This document shows positions 56,501 to 62,844 of a DNA stretch of 64,000 nt, piece by piece (position 1 is the stretch's first letter; every line of letters begins with the position of its first letter). The notes beneath the pieces are model-generated. The model searched no databases, was not told where the DNA came from, and worked only from the letters and a program-made list of their open reading frames with translations. The translations under genes were made by a program, and so were the position numbers. The stretch comes from Phoronis australis (taxonomy: Eukaryota > Phoronida > Phoronidae). The stretch is from positions 15,992 through 79,991 of the forward strand of contig NMRA01000384.1 in NCBI GenBank assembly GCA_002633005.1. The letters are read 5' to 3'.

Positions 56501-58862
56501 TCTTTGTCAAGAAACTTTTTATGACCAGCCGCTGAGCACAAATTGAAGGAGAATTTCTAAAAATCTGTATTCATTATTAAGCTCACCACCAATCACAATA
56601 TTGCAGTTCCAAAGAATAGGCACCTGGGCACCGCACGGTGGGTTGCTATTACTGAGTAGACTGTATCTGAACAGAATATTCCTTGTTCAATATTTTGCCA
56701 AACAAAAAAGTGACAAGATAAAGAATGGCACAAACACGATACACGTTTTTGTTGGTAGTGTCAGGAAACACAATATCCTTTCGTTCGGTGATCTGAAAAA
56801 TCACAATCAACATACGACGATCCCTCCACCTGTTTACAATCTCTAATCTTTCTTACCATAACATCCTTTTATGTCCATTTCCACACAACAGAATTTTAAC
56901 CAGTGAATAAAGACTAGGATGTTTGAAATCACTAACATGATTACGTTTTCTTAATTTCCGTTGATAGTTGAAAGCAAAATTGCAAAAACAGCAAAGGATT
57001 CTATACTCCAGTTTGGGAAGGTCGCTTGGGTTACATCTCGATTTGATGTTGGGAAAACAAAATGGTGGAATCGCAGCTTTAATTTTTGCTGGTGAACAAA
57101 TAGCTACAAAGATATTTGAACCCTTCAGTGGAACACCATTGCCATTCGAAACTGAACACCCGTTTAATGCGTTCAACAATTCAACGAGTCTTTTATCCAC
57201 ATACGCCACTCACCTTTTTTCTTCGGCTGTTTCGGAGCAGTATAGGTAAGTGACTCGTTTTCATTTCCGTTGGCAGACGACGGCATACCAAACAGACCAG
57301 CAAGCTTTGACCTGCAAAACATAAGTACGCCTGCATTCATTACTTCCACCAATTCAACATTATGCTTTAAAACGAGATGTGTCCAAACCACAATGGTTCT
57401 CCATGTTTGAAATTTTGCATTGCTAAAACGAGGCATTGTCTCCTAAACAATAACGCACAACACTCAACACTCATTTTTGCAGCGCCACCAGTTTCCATTT
57501 TATCCATACTCTTATGCCTGGTTGTGTTGAAAACGAATATGTCACTTTTTATTCATTAAACAATGAACATTCATCCAGGTGAAAAGTAGATGTCACCAAT
57601 CCCCAGTATTAAAGAGCCAGGCAGCTCTAAACAAAAGCAGTGAAGGTGGCCTTATGTCATTTTCAGTGCATCAGACATGCGCAGGCCTCATGGTTGGGTC
57701 CACTGCACCAAACACCTGAGCTAAGAACACGAGAGCCCCGTTATGATTCTTCGTGAAGAAAGTTTCAAGTCTCCTTTAAGAAAATGGACAGACGTTTCCA
57801 TTTGTTGCCATGCACTATATATGTTGCAGGCATGTAACAGTGCCGTCCAGTAGGTTGCTCCTTAGCCTATAAAAAGCTGGGCAAGACTCTACCAGGTGTT
57901 TAGGGGTTTTAACATCAGTACCACCCTCGCGACACACTGGGCTCCCCATATGTCCAGTAATGTGTCTGTGTCAGGCTAGGTTACAGTGGCCTGACAAACT
58001 TTGAATGATGTGTCTTATGCCCAATCTAGATTTTTTTAACCTTTTGGTTTGATCACGTTGAAAAGCTCTACTAACATCAGGAAATTATTATACAGTAAAG
58101 TCCACAACTTGTGATTTTCAATTTTTCGCACCTGAATGTCATTCGTGTTTTCTTATCTGTTCTGGTAAATTTAACAGCTTTGCTTTTTAATATTATGAAA
58201 TTTTCGACGTGACTGCGCCTTAACGGTATACCACCTGGAGAATTTCTCACTTACACTTGTAAGCATGCAAAATAAAGTTCTTTTACAAATCATCGAATTA
58301 AACAATTTCCGAATGCACTATTATAATGTCAGTTACTTGCAGTTTTTAAGTAATTACATCAAGTGACGACAAGAGTCACATTTGCTTTTTTACTTCAGCG
58401 CCCTCTTTTTTCCACACGTGACCTCAGCTTCTGGTCAACCTATAGTATATAGTGTATTGGGGACCATCAGAAGCTAAGGACCCCAGTGCTTTTTTCCAGA
58501 CTAAAATTAAGTCAAATTTCCGTCAAACATGTCGCTGCATTACTAAAACCACAACAAAGTCTTTCAATTTGATTTCAATGTGGTTGCACCTGTTTCAAGT
58601 GTGTGGTTAGTGATTGTCCGGATAAGGCAAACCAAGCCCAAGGGCATTGTTGTTAATCTGTAGGCCCTAAGTGTAACACACTAACTCAATCTCAACTGTC
58701 TGGTCACGACTCAGTTAACATTGAGAATTTTAAAACGTTGGGCCATTTCTTCACCGGAAACCCAGCCAAAAATTCAACTATGCTAATTGACACTATGACC
58801 AATTTTTACCCTCCTGACGGAGTAAGGAAGTCGTTTTCATCGTCATCAGCACTAAAAAACAT
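20498..58862 (-). CDS. FKBP15: FKBP15 (WAFL), 30 coding exons
   Basis: Join of 30 minus-strand exons from ATG at 58862 to TGA at 20498; all junctions are GT-AG and in phase, total 4,398 nt (1,465 residues; 1,414 if exon 25 is an artefact). Order: acidic start ([13 protein letters not shown]), TAPKQPKK and a WH1-like region (about 40-160), FKBP domain (about 180-279), linker with [12 protein letters not shown] and Q-rich segment (343-505), coiled coil (about 550-990), [13 protein letters not shown] block, acidic run, 14 copies of a 22-residue repeat (about 1087-1385), and three PLFG-acidic motifs ending DLDWLS. Landmarks match human FKBP15 as I recall it (about 1,219 residues). The family acts in early-endosome transport and binds actin/WASP-linked factors. 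The repeats and the extra PLFG motifs look lineage-specific. Confidence 0.93.
20690..20930. repeat. 30-base tandem repeat in intron 29
   Basis: AGTTGAACTA-type units repeat every 30 bases. On the plus strand they sit in a 55-codon frame (20783-20950) with ten-residue repeats such as [20 protein letters not shown] and [10 protein letters not shown]. It has no splice or promoter support, so I treat it as a minisatellite. Confidence 0.5.
21330..21420 (-). CDS. FKBP15: FKBP15 exon 29
   Basis: Acceptor TTTTTTCTTCAG, donor GTAAGTGG. Encodes [19 protein letters not shown] followed by a basic patch and five Asp; it carries the second PLFG motif plus a TFGADF variant. 91 nt, enters one base into a codon's last position and leaves in phase 0. 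Confidence 0.9.
22690..22765 (-). CDS. FKBP15: FKBP15 exon 28
   Basis: 76 nt between acceptor TTGTTATAG and donor GTAAGTGAC. Encodes [14 protein letters not shown] then [10 protein letters not shown], the first of three C-terminal PLFG-acidic motifs. Confidence 0.9.
23245..24035 (+). mobile_element. Solo LTR with 5-bp target-site duplication
   Basis: The LTR spans 23250-24030 (781 bases), opening TGTCAGAATATAG and closing AAACGTGACA (TGTCA...TGACA). ATGTC at 23245-23249 is repeated exactly at 24031-24035, the expected 5-bp duplication for an LTR retroelement. Inside are two near-identical copies of a roughly 64-base enhancer-like unit, five heat-shock-element matches, a TATA box at 23574 and an initiator-like TCAGAT near 23604. 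A GATCAAGTCAG-rich stretch lies downstream of the putative start. No internal retroelement genes remain. It lies antisense within FKBP15 intron 27. Confidence 0.8.
23360..23580 (+). promoter_or_regulatory. Heat-shock-element array plus TATA box
   Basis: Perfect nGAAnnTTCnnGAAn matches lie at 23360-23372 and 23424-23436 (both GAACTTTCTAGAA). One-mismatch GAATATTCTAGAG is at 23469-23481, the perfect phase variant TTCAGGAAAGTTC at 23514-23526, and a two-unit TTCCAGAA at 23553-23560. TATAAAT follows at 23574-23580. This is the layout of a heat-shock promoter. Confidence 0.65.
24396..24553. repeat. 14-base minisatellite
   Basis: About ten imperfect copies of CTACTAATTGAAGT in FKBP15 intron 27. 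Confidence 0.8.
24890..25075. mobile_element. MITE with GGCCCGTTCACACT end
   Basis: The left end GGCCCGTTCACACTAAGTG and the right end (CAAATCGCTAAGAG...GGGCTTT) form imperfect inverted repeats around GTGATTTG/CAAATCGC. It stops about 15 bases from the donor of exon 27. Confidence 0.4.
25091..26162 (-). CDS. FKBP15: FKBP15 exon 27: acidic run and 14 x 22-residue repeats
   Basis: A 1,072-nt exon. It opens [10 protein letters not shown] (human FKBP15 has MVTLQLL at the same place after NTIK, as I recall), then an Asp/Glu run of about 45 residues, then 14 tandem units (last one partial) of 66 bases. Typical unit: [23 protein letters not shown][KR]G is nearly invariant (one unit has VTGD), and each unit ends in an SED/NED-type acidic step. 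Three consecutive units (about 25555-25720) share the codon choice GGAACTCCCTTATCTCC on the plus strand, a sign of recent internal duplication. I know no domain of this type; it is probably disordered. Splice sites: acceptor TGTTACAG, donor GTTAGT. Confidence 0.92.
26643..27607. repeat. Copy A of a ~965-base duplicated segment
   Basis: Nearly identical to 28111-29072, with scattered substitutions and small indels. It ends exactly at the N gap, as expected when overlapping allelic contigs are laid end to end. Confidence 0.8.
27608..27828. other. Assembly gap (221 N)
   Basis: Run of N between copy A and the partial mobile element that precedes copy B. Confidence 0.99.
27829..28110 (-). mobile_element. 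Partial modular element ending in a 30-base palindrome
   Basis: Same family as 13059-14190, opposite orientation. The last 30 bases (28081-28110) form a near-perfect palindrome directly abutting allelic sequence that lacks the element at 26643, so this terminus is defined to a few bases. Its other end is lost in the gap. Confidence 0.65.
28111..29072. repeat. Copy B of the ~965-base duplicated segment
   Basis: Matches 26643-27607. It continues past the matching end into unique sequence, so it is the uninterrupted copy. Confidence 0.8.
31785..31892 (-). CDS. FKBP15: FKBP15 exon 26
   Basis: 36 codons, [19 protein letters not shown] to ...AMLNTIK, the best conserved C-terminal block of FKBP15. 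Acceptor CTAATAG, donor GTATGTG, phase 0 at both ends. Confidence 0.93.
32220..32400. repeat. 28-base minisatellite in intron 25
   Basis: About six copies containing ATAACTAGGTCAATCATCTG. The contig overlap described at 33015 begins inside this array, which may explain the failed merge. Confidence 0.8.
32781..32933 (-). CDS. FKBP15: FKBP15 exon 25 (duplicate of exon 24)
   Basis: Identical to exon 24 in reading frame, length (51 codons) and nearly in sequence (ends SPDIIEAE rather than SPDVIEAE). Donor GTGGGT. Phase 0 on both sides, so splicing it in would add one coiled-coil block. It sits in a segment duplicated around a single N, so it is more likely the second allele than a real extra exon. 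Confidence 0.5.
33467..33619 (-). CDS. FKBP15: FKBP15 exon 24 (coiled coil)
   Basis: 51 codons from [18 protein letters not shown] to SPDVIEAE. Donor GTGAGT, acceptor ATTTTAG. The heptad-rich start gives way to a short Gly/Pro linker ([11 protein letters not shown]). Confidence 0.88.
34363..34455 (-). CDS. FKBP15: FKBP15 exon 23 (coiled coil)
   Basis: 31 codons, [19 protein letters not shown] to MKLWKDK; acceptor ATGTTTCAG, donor GTAGAG. Phase 0. Confidence 0.88.
34795..34981. repeat. 20-base minisatellite next to exon 22 donor
   Basis: About nine to ten copies of GGATGGGTATGGCCCCACAA, ending about 20 bases from the exon 22 donor at 35001. Confidence 0.85.
35002..35154 (-). CDS. FKBP15: FKBP15 exon 22 (coiled coil)
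   Basis: 51 codons, [20 protein letters not shown] to [10 protein letters not shown]; resembles human 'LQTQWEAKCEHLLAS' in position. Acceptor AATTCTCAG, donor GTAGGG. Confidence 0.9.
35742..35813 (-). CDS. FKBP15: FKBP15 exon 21 (coiled coil)
   Basis: 24 codons, [18 protein letters not shown] then AVAAEQ; the TSTDxxAAEQ step matches human FKBP15 as recalled. Donor GTAAGT. Confidence 0.9.
36009..36092 (-). CDS. FKBP15: FKBP15 exon 20 (coiled coil)
   Basis: 28 codons, [19 protein letters not shown] then IEELKQQHE; acceptor TTATTTACAG, donor GTACGA. Confidence 0.88.
37147..37194. repeat. 48-base perfect palindrome
   Basis: The two 24-base halves (37147-37170 and 37171-37194) are exact reverse complements with no spacer, centred on TATATA. 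It lies in FKBP15 intron 19. No larger inverted repeat surrounds it. Confidence 0.95.
37695..37890 (+). mobile_element. tRNA-derived SINE abutting exon 19
   Basis: The A-box-like TGGCATAGTTGGATAAG and B-box-like GGCTTCAAGTCC head is followed by a body (CTCTGGGTCACACTG, CAGCTCATAATAAACC) and a tail (GCGCATGTCTGATAC...GTGCCAGACCGCC) shared with other copies here. It ends about 10 bases from the exon 19 splice donor. Confidence 0.7.
37902..38038 (-). CDS. FKBP15: FKBP15 exon 19 (coiled coil)
   Basis: Encodes [20 protein letters not shown] to SSSETLDK (first residue split with exon 18). The [10 protein letters not shown] block aligns with human TSLEEELTDL. Acceptor TACTTTTAG, donor GTAAAT. Confidence 0.9.
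38039..42827. other. FKBP15 intron 18
   Basis: 4.8 kb. Alignment of flanking exons with human FKBP15 leaves no room for a missed exon. Apart from a SINE relative at 40186-40400 and a pyrimidine-rich run near 39305-39370 I see nothing. Confidence 0.5.
40186..40400 (-). mobile_element. tRNA-derived SINE relative
   Basis: On the minus strand: A-box-like GTGTGGCTCAGTGG, B-box-like GGGTTCCAATCC, then GAGCTCGGTCTTA and TGCAATGGAGTG, diverged counterparts of the body of the copies at 37695 and 62845. Confidence 0.55.
42828..42993 (-). CDS. FKBP15: FKBP15 exon 18 (coiled coil)
   Basis: Encodes [20 protein letters not shown] to ATAKSSLI, then one base of the next codon. Human has AAATAQVSHLQLKM in the same place. 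Donor GTAAGTTAA, acceptor AGATACAG. Confidence 0.9.
43368..43500. repeat. ~16-base minisatellite in intron 17
   Basis: Imperfect copies of GTAGACATTTTTCC; the flanking block (CAGTTCAATCCACTG) recurs about 170 bases away near 43528, so there is a higher-order duplication. Confidence 0.65.
43851..43953 (-). CDS. FKBP15: FKBP15 exon 17 (coiled coil)
   Basis: Encodes (Q)[18 protein letters not shown] to [10 protein letters not shown], matching human YVEQSNLMMEKRN...ARVLHAEQEK as recalled. Acceptor CTGTTTCAG, donor GTAAGA. Confidence 0.93.
44325..44468. repeat. 19-base minisatellite in intron 16
   Basis: Seven to eight copies of CATTGTGGGTCCACTTTGG, some one base shorter, about 115 bases inside the intron from the exon 16 donor. 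Confidence 0.9.
44584..44789 (-). CDS. FKBP15: FKBP15 exon 16 (start of coiled coil)
   Basis: Starts [17 protein letters not shown] and includes [16 protein letters not shown], almost identical to human [16 protein letters not shown]. Ends in the split codon of Q. Donor GTAGGT. Confidence 0.93.
45234..45373 (-). CDS. FKBP15: FKBP15 exon 15
   Basis: Encodes [20 protein letters not shown] to [30 protein letters not shown] parallels human EARQHNTEIRMAVSKVADKM. Acceptor CTTCCCAG, donor GTGAGA. Confidence 0.92.
45983..46103 (-). CDS. FKBP15: FKBP15 exon 14 (Gln-rich)
   Basis: Encodes [20 protein letters not shown] and a further Q-rich stretch ending QFPG. The acceptor is a CAG-CAG tandem, so one Gln may be included or skipped. 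Low-complexity, prion-like composition. Confidence 0.87.
46749..46804 (-). CDS. FKBP15: FKBP15 exon 13
   Basis: 56 nt encoding (S)[18 protein letters not shown]; acceptor TCTATTGCAG, donor GTAAGT. The phase fits both neighbours. Confidence 0.85.
47370..47475 (-). mobile_element. tRNA-like SINE head
   Basis: The minus strand has a B-box-like GGGTTCTAGTCTC and a tRNA-like region upstream; no cloverleaf, no recognisable tail. Confidence 0.35.
47710..47899 (-). CDS. FKBP15: FKBP15 exon 12 (Pro/Gln-rich)
   Basis: Encodes [19 protein letters not shown] to [14 protein letters not shown]. The acceptor is a CAG-CAG tandem (TCTGCAGCAG). Donor GTAAGA. Disordered linker. Confidence 0.87.
48662..48784 (-). 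CDS. FKBP15: FKBP15 exon 11 ([12 protein letters not shown] block)
   Basis: 41 codons. [18 protein letters not shown] is nearly identical to the human linker signature [18 protein letters not shown], which fixes the gene's identity. Ends with an acidic [10 protein letters not shown]. Confidence 0.95.
49120..49205. repeat. 21-base minisatellite in intron 10
   Basis: Four copies of ATAATTCATGAATTCTATCC. Confidence 0.8.
49793..49984 (-). CDS. FKBP15: FKBP15 exon 10
   Basis: 64 codons, [19 protein letters not shown] to [11 protein letters not shown]; Ser/Thr/Pro-rich linker ending in the RxKSxxEQL step shared with human (RTKSNSLSEQL). Acceptor CCCTTGAAG. Confidence 0.9.
50484..50627 (-). CDS. 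FKBP15: FKBP15 exon 9 (FKBP domain, C-terminal half)
   Basis: 48 codons: [31 protein letters not shown], then [15 protein letters not shown]. Contains the positions equivalent to FKBP12 W59, Y82 and F99; H87 is replaced by Ala and I90 by Arg. Donor GTGGGT. Confidence 0.95.
52131..52199 (-). CDS. FKBP15: FKBP15 exon 8 (FKBP domain)
   Basis: 23 codons, [19 protein letters not shown] then KVIK: equivalents of FKBP12 F36, D37, F46, V55 and I56. Donor GTAAGT. Confidence 0.95.
52764..52916 (-). CDS. FKBP15: FKBP15 exon 7 (WH1-like to FKBP)
   Basis: 51 codons, [20 protein letters not shown] to [15 protein letters not shown]. The last part starts the FKBP fold ([14 protein letters not shown], with the equivalent of FKBP12 Y26). 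Confidence 0.93.
53312..53410 (-). CDS. FKBP15: FKBP15 exon 6 (WH1-like region)
   Basis: 33 codons, [20 protein letters not shown] to GMEFAKQ; parallels human RPNNYSTFYDDQRQNWSIMF as recalled. Phase 0. Confidence 0.93.
54368..54557. repeat. 29-base minisatellite overlapping exon 5 donor
   Basis: Read on the gene strand, the last 14 bases of exon 5 plus the first 15 of the intron (CTTCTCC|GTAAGTCCACACC) are followed by six degenerate copies. Three later copies keep a strong GTAAGT or GTATGT donor after CTTCTCT/CTTTCTCC; two have lost the G. Confidence 0.85.
54544..54618 (-). CDS. FKBP15: FKBP15 exon 5 (WH1-like region)
   Basis: 25 codons, [18 protein letters not shown] then TPSFAFS; parallels human YRILLYISQQQPVTVARI. 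Acceptor CCTTTCTAG, donor GTAAGT, which forms part of the adjacent 29-base minisatellite. Confidence 0.92.
55586..55655 (-). CDS. FKBP15: FKBP15 exon 4 (WH1-like region)
   Basis: Encodes (Y)[19 protein letters not shown] then STLD; human has KQGKFGAAVLGNHTT here. Acceptor GCATTCCAG, donor GTAAGA. Confidence 0.92.
56286..56358 (-). CDS. FKBP15: FKBP15 exon 3
   Basis: Encodes (E)[19 protein letters not shown] then HAYK; the ATAVHAY step matches human FKBP15. Acceptor TCTTTTTAG, donor GTAAGT. Confidence 0.92.
57214..57311 (-). CDS. FKBP15: FKBP15 exon 2
   Basis: Encodes (G)[20 protein letters not shown] then [12 protein letters not shown]; human has LASLFGLDQ...[11 protein letters not shown]. 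Acceptor GTTTTGCAG, donor GTGAGT. Confidence 0.94.
57655..57745 (-). mobile_element. SINE tail fragment
   Basis: On the minus strand TGCAGTGGACCCAAC...GCCTGCGCATGTCTGATGC matches the conserved tail of the copies at 37695 and 62845. The head is too diverged to see. Confidence 0.5.
57815..58018 (-). pseudogene. Non-LTR retrotransposon C-terminal relic
   Basis: The minus strand reads [12 protein letters not shown], stop, [19 protein letters not shown], then [18 protein letters not shown]. The TGH...C...(T/E)..H.....CP pattern is that of the zinc-knuckle-like end after the RNase H or RT domain of Jockey/R1/CR1-type elements. It has an internal stop and no upstream RT was found; it lies in FKBP15 intron 1. 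Confidence 0.5.
58810..58862 (-). CDS. FKBP15: FKBP15 exon 1 (start codon)
   Basis: Encodes [18 protein letters not shown] (last codon split), matching the human start MFGAGDEDDTDFLSPSGG as recalled. Donor GTAAAA. The phase joins exon 2 correctly. Confidence 0.93.
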
Positions 58863-58930
58863 CTCTGGTCTTCATCCGAACACTCCGCACACTTTGGAAA
58901 CACTTCCCCCTTTTCTTGTCACAAGAATAG

Positions 58931-58938
58931 TGACGTCA
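58931..58938 (-). promoter_or_regulatory. ETS-CRE composite site upstream of FKBP15
   Basis: The minus strand reads AAGGAAGTGACGTCAC: a full CRE palindrome TGACGTCA joined to an ETS core GGAA, about 70 bases before the FKBP15 start codon. Such composites are common in housekeeping promoters. No TATA box is evident. Confidence 0.55.
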
Positions 58939-59189
58939 CTTCCTTCTTATACTCGACGACATCTGTTGGTGAAATTATATTTGTCAATTTCTCGTAAATA
59001 ATAGCACATTTTAGAAATATTGCTTCCCATGTATGTATTGAGGAATAATTTATGGTGGCATAATTCAGAAATGGACCTTAATTGGTGAATATTATTTGAC
59101 ACGATTACTGATGACGAAATTACAATCGGACATCGCTTGAGAGCCTTGTGACCTCTGTGTAAACATATTGTGCTTGTGGTAATTTATCG

Positions 59190-59262
59190 TCACGACGTGC
59201 CTCATTTGGTAAAGCGTTGGTCCCAGGGTACCAGAATTGTGTTCTAGCTGTCCTTAAAATTT
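59190..59262 (+). mobile_element. tRNA-like SINE head
   Basis: A-box-like GCCTCATTTGGTAAAGCG and B-box-like GTGTTCTAGCTGTCC at tRNA-like spacing; the arms do not pair well enough for a functional tRNA. Confidence 0.35.
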
Positions 59263-59796
59263 GTCGTGTGGTTTACCGTATTTAAAAAGAGGCTGCGATC
59301 GTCAAGAGGTGGTAAGTTTGGTTGTGTTCATGCAGTCGCGGGAGATCTTGGATTCTTTGGTAACCTGATATTTGATTCTTACGACTTTTAAATCGTAAGA
59401 AGTACGTCATCAACGTCTACGAACTTGCACACTTTACTGGTTGGCCAACACACAGACACATTTAATCAGCCACTCGTATGACTCTATAATAAATAGAAGG
59501 TATAATCTAGGCTATCCTATGTGGCAGGCGAGCTCTTTCGTTTAAAAATTAACGGGACAGCTTTAATCATAGGCAACAGGTAGCCCCTCGGCCTCGGTTG
59601 GCTGGCTAGGGGCTAAGCAATTAGGTAGCCCTGGATGCCAAAGGCATACAGGAGGAATAGTACATCTCCATAAAAAGTTATTCATCTTAAAGCATAGCTA
59701 ATAAAATTGCATGAATCGTGTGCGTGATATACATACACGCTGAGTTATAATTAATACATTTCGTGACTCTGGATATAATTTGGTGAACGTAACTTG

Positions 59797-59985
59797 CAGC
59801 GGCGGACCTAGGATATCATAAGGGGGACCCAACATTTTGTCTCGGGCAATTGCGCAACAAAGCACAATTGTAGCCCAAAAATAGGGAACTCGTTTCTGAG
59901 GTTGTGGACCTTTTACTAAAAAACAAACGGAGGACTAAAGTAATCGGACCCTCCCCCCCCTCCCCCCCTCCCTATATCCGCTTAT
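59797..59985. mobile_element. Short hAT-like MITE
   Basis: Starts CAGCGGCGGACCTAGGAT and ends in a C-run followed by TATATCCGCTTATA; the ends are imperfectly inverted. Confidence 0.35.
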
Positions 59986-60229
59986 AATGACTTGAACTAT
60001 ACAGTACGACCACCCTCTCTAGCTGGCTCAGCAGAGACGGTGTAGCTCCTATCAAAGTCACGTTATATTACCTTTTGCGCTTAGGGACACCTTAGGAGGC
60101 CATCAATGTCTTTAATTTCTCCCAACTCGAACAAATATTCTCATTACCAAACTTTTTCTTTGAGCAGTCCCCCATTGAGCTCCCAAAGTTAGTAACTGTC
60201 TATATTTACACTGCGCACGCCAGGGGATA

Positions 60230-60237
60230 TGACGTCA
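60230..60237 (+). promoter_or_regulatory. CRE palindrome upstream of putative divergent gene
   Basis: TGACGTCA about 200 bases before the putative start codon at 60431. Together with the FKBP15 CRE it frames a 1.3-kb divergent promoter interval. Confidence 0.35.
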
Positions 60238-60430
60238 TACCACCTGTTACCTTTTCACCGCAAAATATTTGAACTGATGTCATGTGAGTTAGGCAAGGAC
60301 TAGCGCAAGACTAAGCAAAGCGCTTGAGCTAGCACGTGACACATGCAAAAATTAGCACAGGAAGGTATTAGGTAGAATTGGCAAGATTTTTGTTCGTCAA
60401 TAGACATGATTTCAGATAACTTCCCCAAAA

Positions 60431-60440
60431 ATGGCACCCG
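60431..60440 (+). CDS. Putative first coding exon of divergent gene
   Basis: ATGGCACCCG followed by GTAAGG, with a good start context (CCCCAAAAATGG). It ends one base into a codon, which is exactly what the exon at 61429 needs. Very short, so support comes from phase and context only. Confidence 0.4.
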
Positions 60441-61428
60441 GTAAGGGAAGCTCAAGCGAACGGCGACATATTTTCACGAATGTGTTCAAATTACTTTGAC
60501 TAATTTGTCTCGAATCATGGTATATTATGTTACCTGCAACTCCATGTGCATATGTGCATGTTTCATTTGATTTTATTCACTGTAACTTTTTATGGGGGTG
60601 TACTATTGCCCCTGTATGCATGCAGTATTCAGGGCGATGTAATTGCCTACTAACTTTAAATACTCTTCAAACTGGCAATTCCAACCATTAATGCCTAACA
60701 TGATATTTGTTTAGTGAAGGCACAACAATTAAAAGCAAATGGAACCACCTGATTGGGCAAATGCCTCTAATTCCAAACCTCACTCCATTGTGCTTCCAAT
60801 GGGTATAGGTGGTGTCAAAGCAAAATAACAACATAATTGGCGACACATCGTGGTGAGGGTAACGAATAAATATTACAATATGTATTCTTGGAACAAGTGT
60901 GCATCACATCTCGTTCATCGGTTTTGTTCCAGATTTATTACTGCCTCACTCTGACTCACGCCTGTGCCTAATGGACAGCTCAAAACTTTCAACCAGTCAG
61001 CAACTGTATCACGATTTTGTTGTTTTCACTTGGTACGAGGCTATTTTAACCATGCACAATAGAGCGCCTTCTTGTGGTATCCATCGTTAATCAGTGAGTG
61101 AATTGTGGAATTTGGGACATGTTGCTTGCAGGAGACGGTTCCATTTTTCTTCAATGGTTGTGTCTTCTCTTAACCAATATTAGGTTAAGCGTTATAATAT
61201 CAAGTAAAGATCCATTTTGGAACCGAAAAGCCATACCTTGAAGTCGTCGGTGCACAGCCATTTTGTACGTATCTCACAGACTTGATTCACCACTTGGTGC
61301 ACCCTCTTTTGTTGTGGAGAAGGCACACTACATGGTGATAGAACTTTGGAAAATGGCCTATTTGAAAAAAATCGTTTCGGGACATATTGATTATGTATTT
61401 CATCATTGAAACAAGTTGTTCTTTTCAG

Positions 61429-61571
61429 TGTTCATCTCAAACTTCCAAACGTCAGTCCTGCGAGGTCTGAGAAAATCCACAATCTTCCAGCTGTTAGTCG
61501 CCGTGGTAATAGTTTCCATAGTGATTCATTGGCATTGCCTGAACAAAGATTACAAGATGAACCACAGCATG
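61429..61571 (+). CDS. Putative exon 2: type II membrane anchor
   Basis: Bounded by acceptor GTTCTTTTCAG and donor GTAAGAAA. Joined to the 10-base exon it reads MAPVFISNFQTSVLRGLR, KSTIF, then a hydrophobic span QLLVAVVIVSIVIHWHCL and NKDYKMNHSM. Many codons end in G/C, as expected for coding DNA, whereas the overlapping open frame is poorer in this respect. Basic residues before the span suggest a signal-anchor, as in Golgi enzymes, but I do not recognise the family. A possible next exon in phase starts at 63774 (KLCQDEMSLFTLPQR), without a good donor. The rest probably lies beyond the window. Confidence 0.5.
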
Positions 61572-62844
61572 GTAAGAAAATTGTTAGCTTTTCTTTGAAA
61601 GCTTTGGGTGTTTAGGAACCAATCAATCCTGCTACTAAAATCTCATGTTGAAGTTCTACATGACTTTTGTACACTTATTGATGTCGAAGCAGAGTTTTTG
61701 CTCACCTGATGAAAGGGTGCGTGTGCCTCCTGAGAGTTTTGTTTTCCAGAACACCCTCCCCCCTCCCCTGTTCACAACCAGTCCGAGGGACTATATGAGT
61801 TAGAAGTGATTCTAAACTTGAGATTCTTTTGACCTTTGGAGGGGAATTTTTGGAATTGATGAGGGGAATGGAGCCAGTGCTCGGAGGCATCGAGTGCTCG
61901 GCAATATGATGTCACAAATGATGAAGTTAATCATTCAATAAATTTCTGAGTGTAACATTGTCATTGTCGTAAAACCTCATTAATTTTGGAGAAAGTATAA
62001 CTATGTAATCTTTTTCATTTTCAAATGGTCTTATTATTCTGTCGTGAATGCTGATAGCTACACAAAATCTCGTCTGATACCAAACTATTTCATAAAATTT
62101 AAAACTGGATAAGCCTTGATTTGGTGCTGCTGTCTTTGTTAAAAAATAGGAAAAAATAGCATTTCATATATACCTGCCATATTGCGCCCTAAAGTGACAT
62201 AATTTTAGCTTGATTAACACAGGTTTAGATATAATCATCATATTGTCAAATTGTGTGGGAAACTTGTTATCAGTTGTTATGTGGCTGGGTGTGGTGGGTT
62301 GGGTTGTGGTTGACTGTAGAGCTGTGTTCCCCGTCATTTCTTTTTGTCTCCTGGTGCCAGTCCTGATATTTTATTGGAGGTCGCTCACTTTTCAGACGTT
62401 TGAAGACTGTGCGTATGATTTTCTAAAATGAGACGTTTATAGCAACTTTTGTGAAGTTTCGCAAATTTATGATGTTTAGTGTCATTCAGCTGTGGTAGAA
62501 TTTCGAACATGGGTGTCGATATAGTGCTGTCATGTTGTATTTGTCAGTCAGAATGTGAAGAAGAGTTGGATGTTGTTATACAGACAGAAGATCCCATGTT
62601 TGAGCCCCTATCACATCAGAAACGTTTTCGATGTGTAATTTCTAACTCACGTGACGTGATCATGTATGACTTGATACGATTATGTACGCTGTGCATGCTG
62701 TATATCGTACTCGTCTGTGGTCAGTTTATCACCCTCTCAAAGTTTTAAATTTTCACTTCGAGGCGTCCATTCTCGGCATATCGTCCACCCCGAATTTACG
62801 TGATTGAGACTTTCTTGAAAGTGCTCGTGTCGTCACCAGAATAA
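61572..62844. other. Putative intron of divergent gene, nothing else recognised
   Basis: Contains a hydrophobic open stretch near 62210-62431 without ATG start or clear splice support, and one dispersed CTGCCATATTGC motif near 62175. Confidence 0.3.

Noticed and set aside
62210-62431. Hydrophobic open frame as a membrane protein exon
   Set aside because: No ATG, poor codon bias, and the plausible acceptor before it would put a stop in the phase required by the upstream exon.
62479-62748. Cys-containing 89-codon frame as a gene
   Set aside because: No recognised domain and no splice or promoter support; length is compatible with chance.
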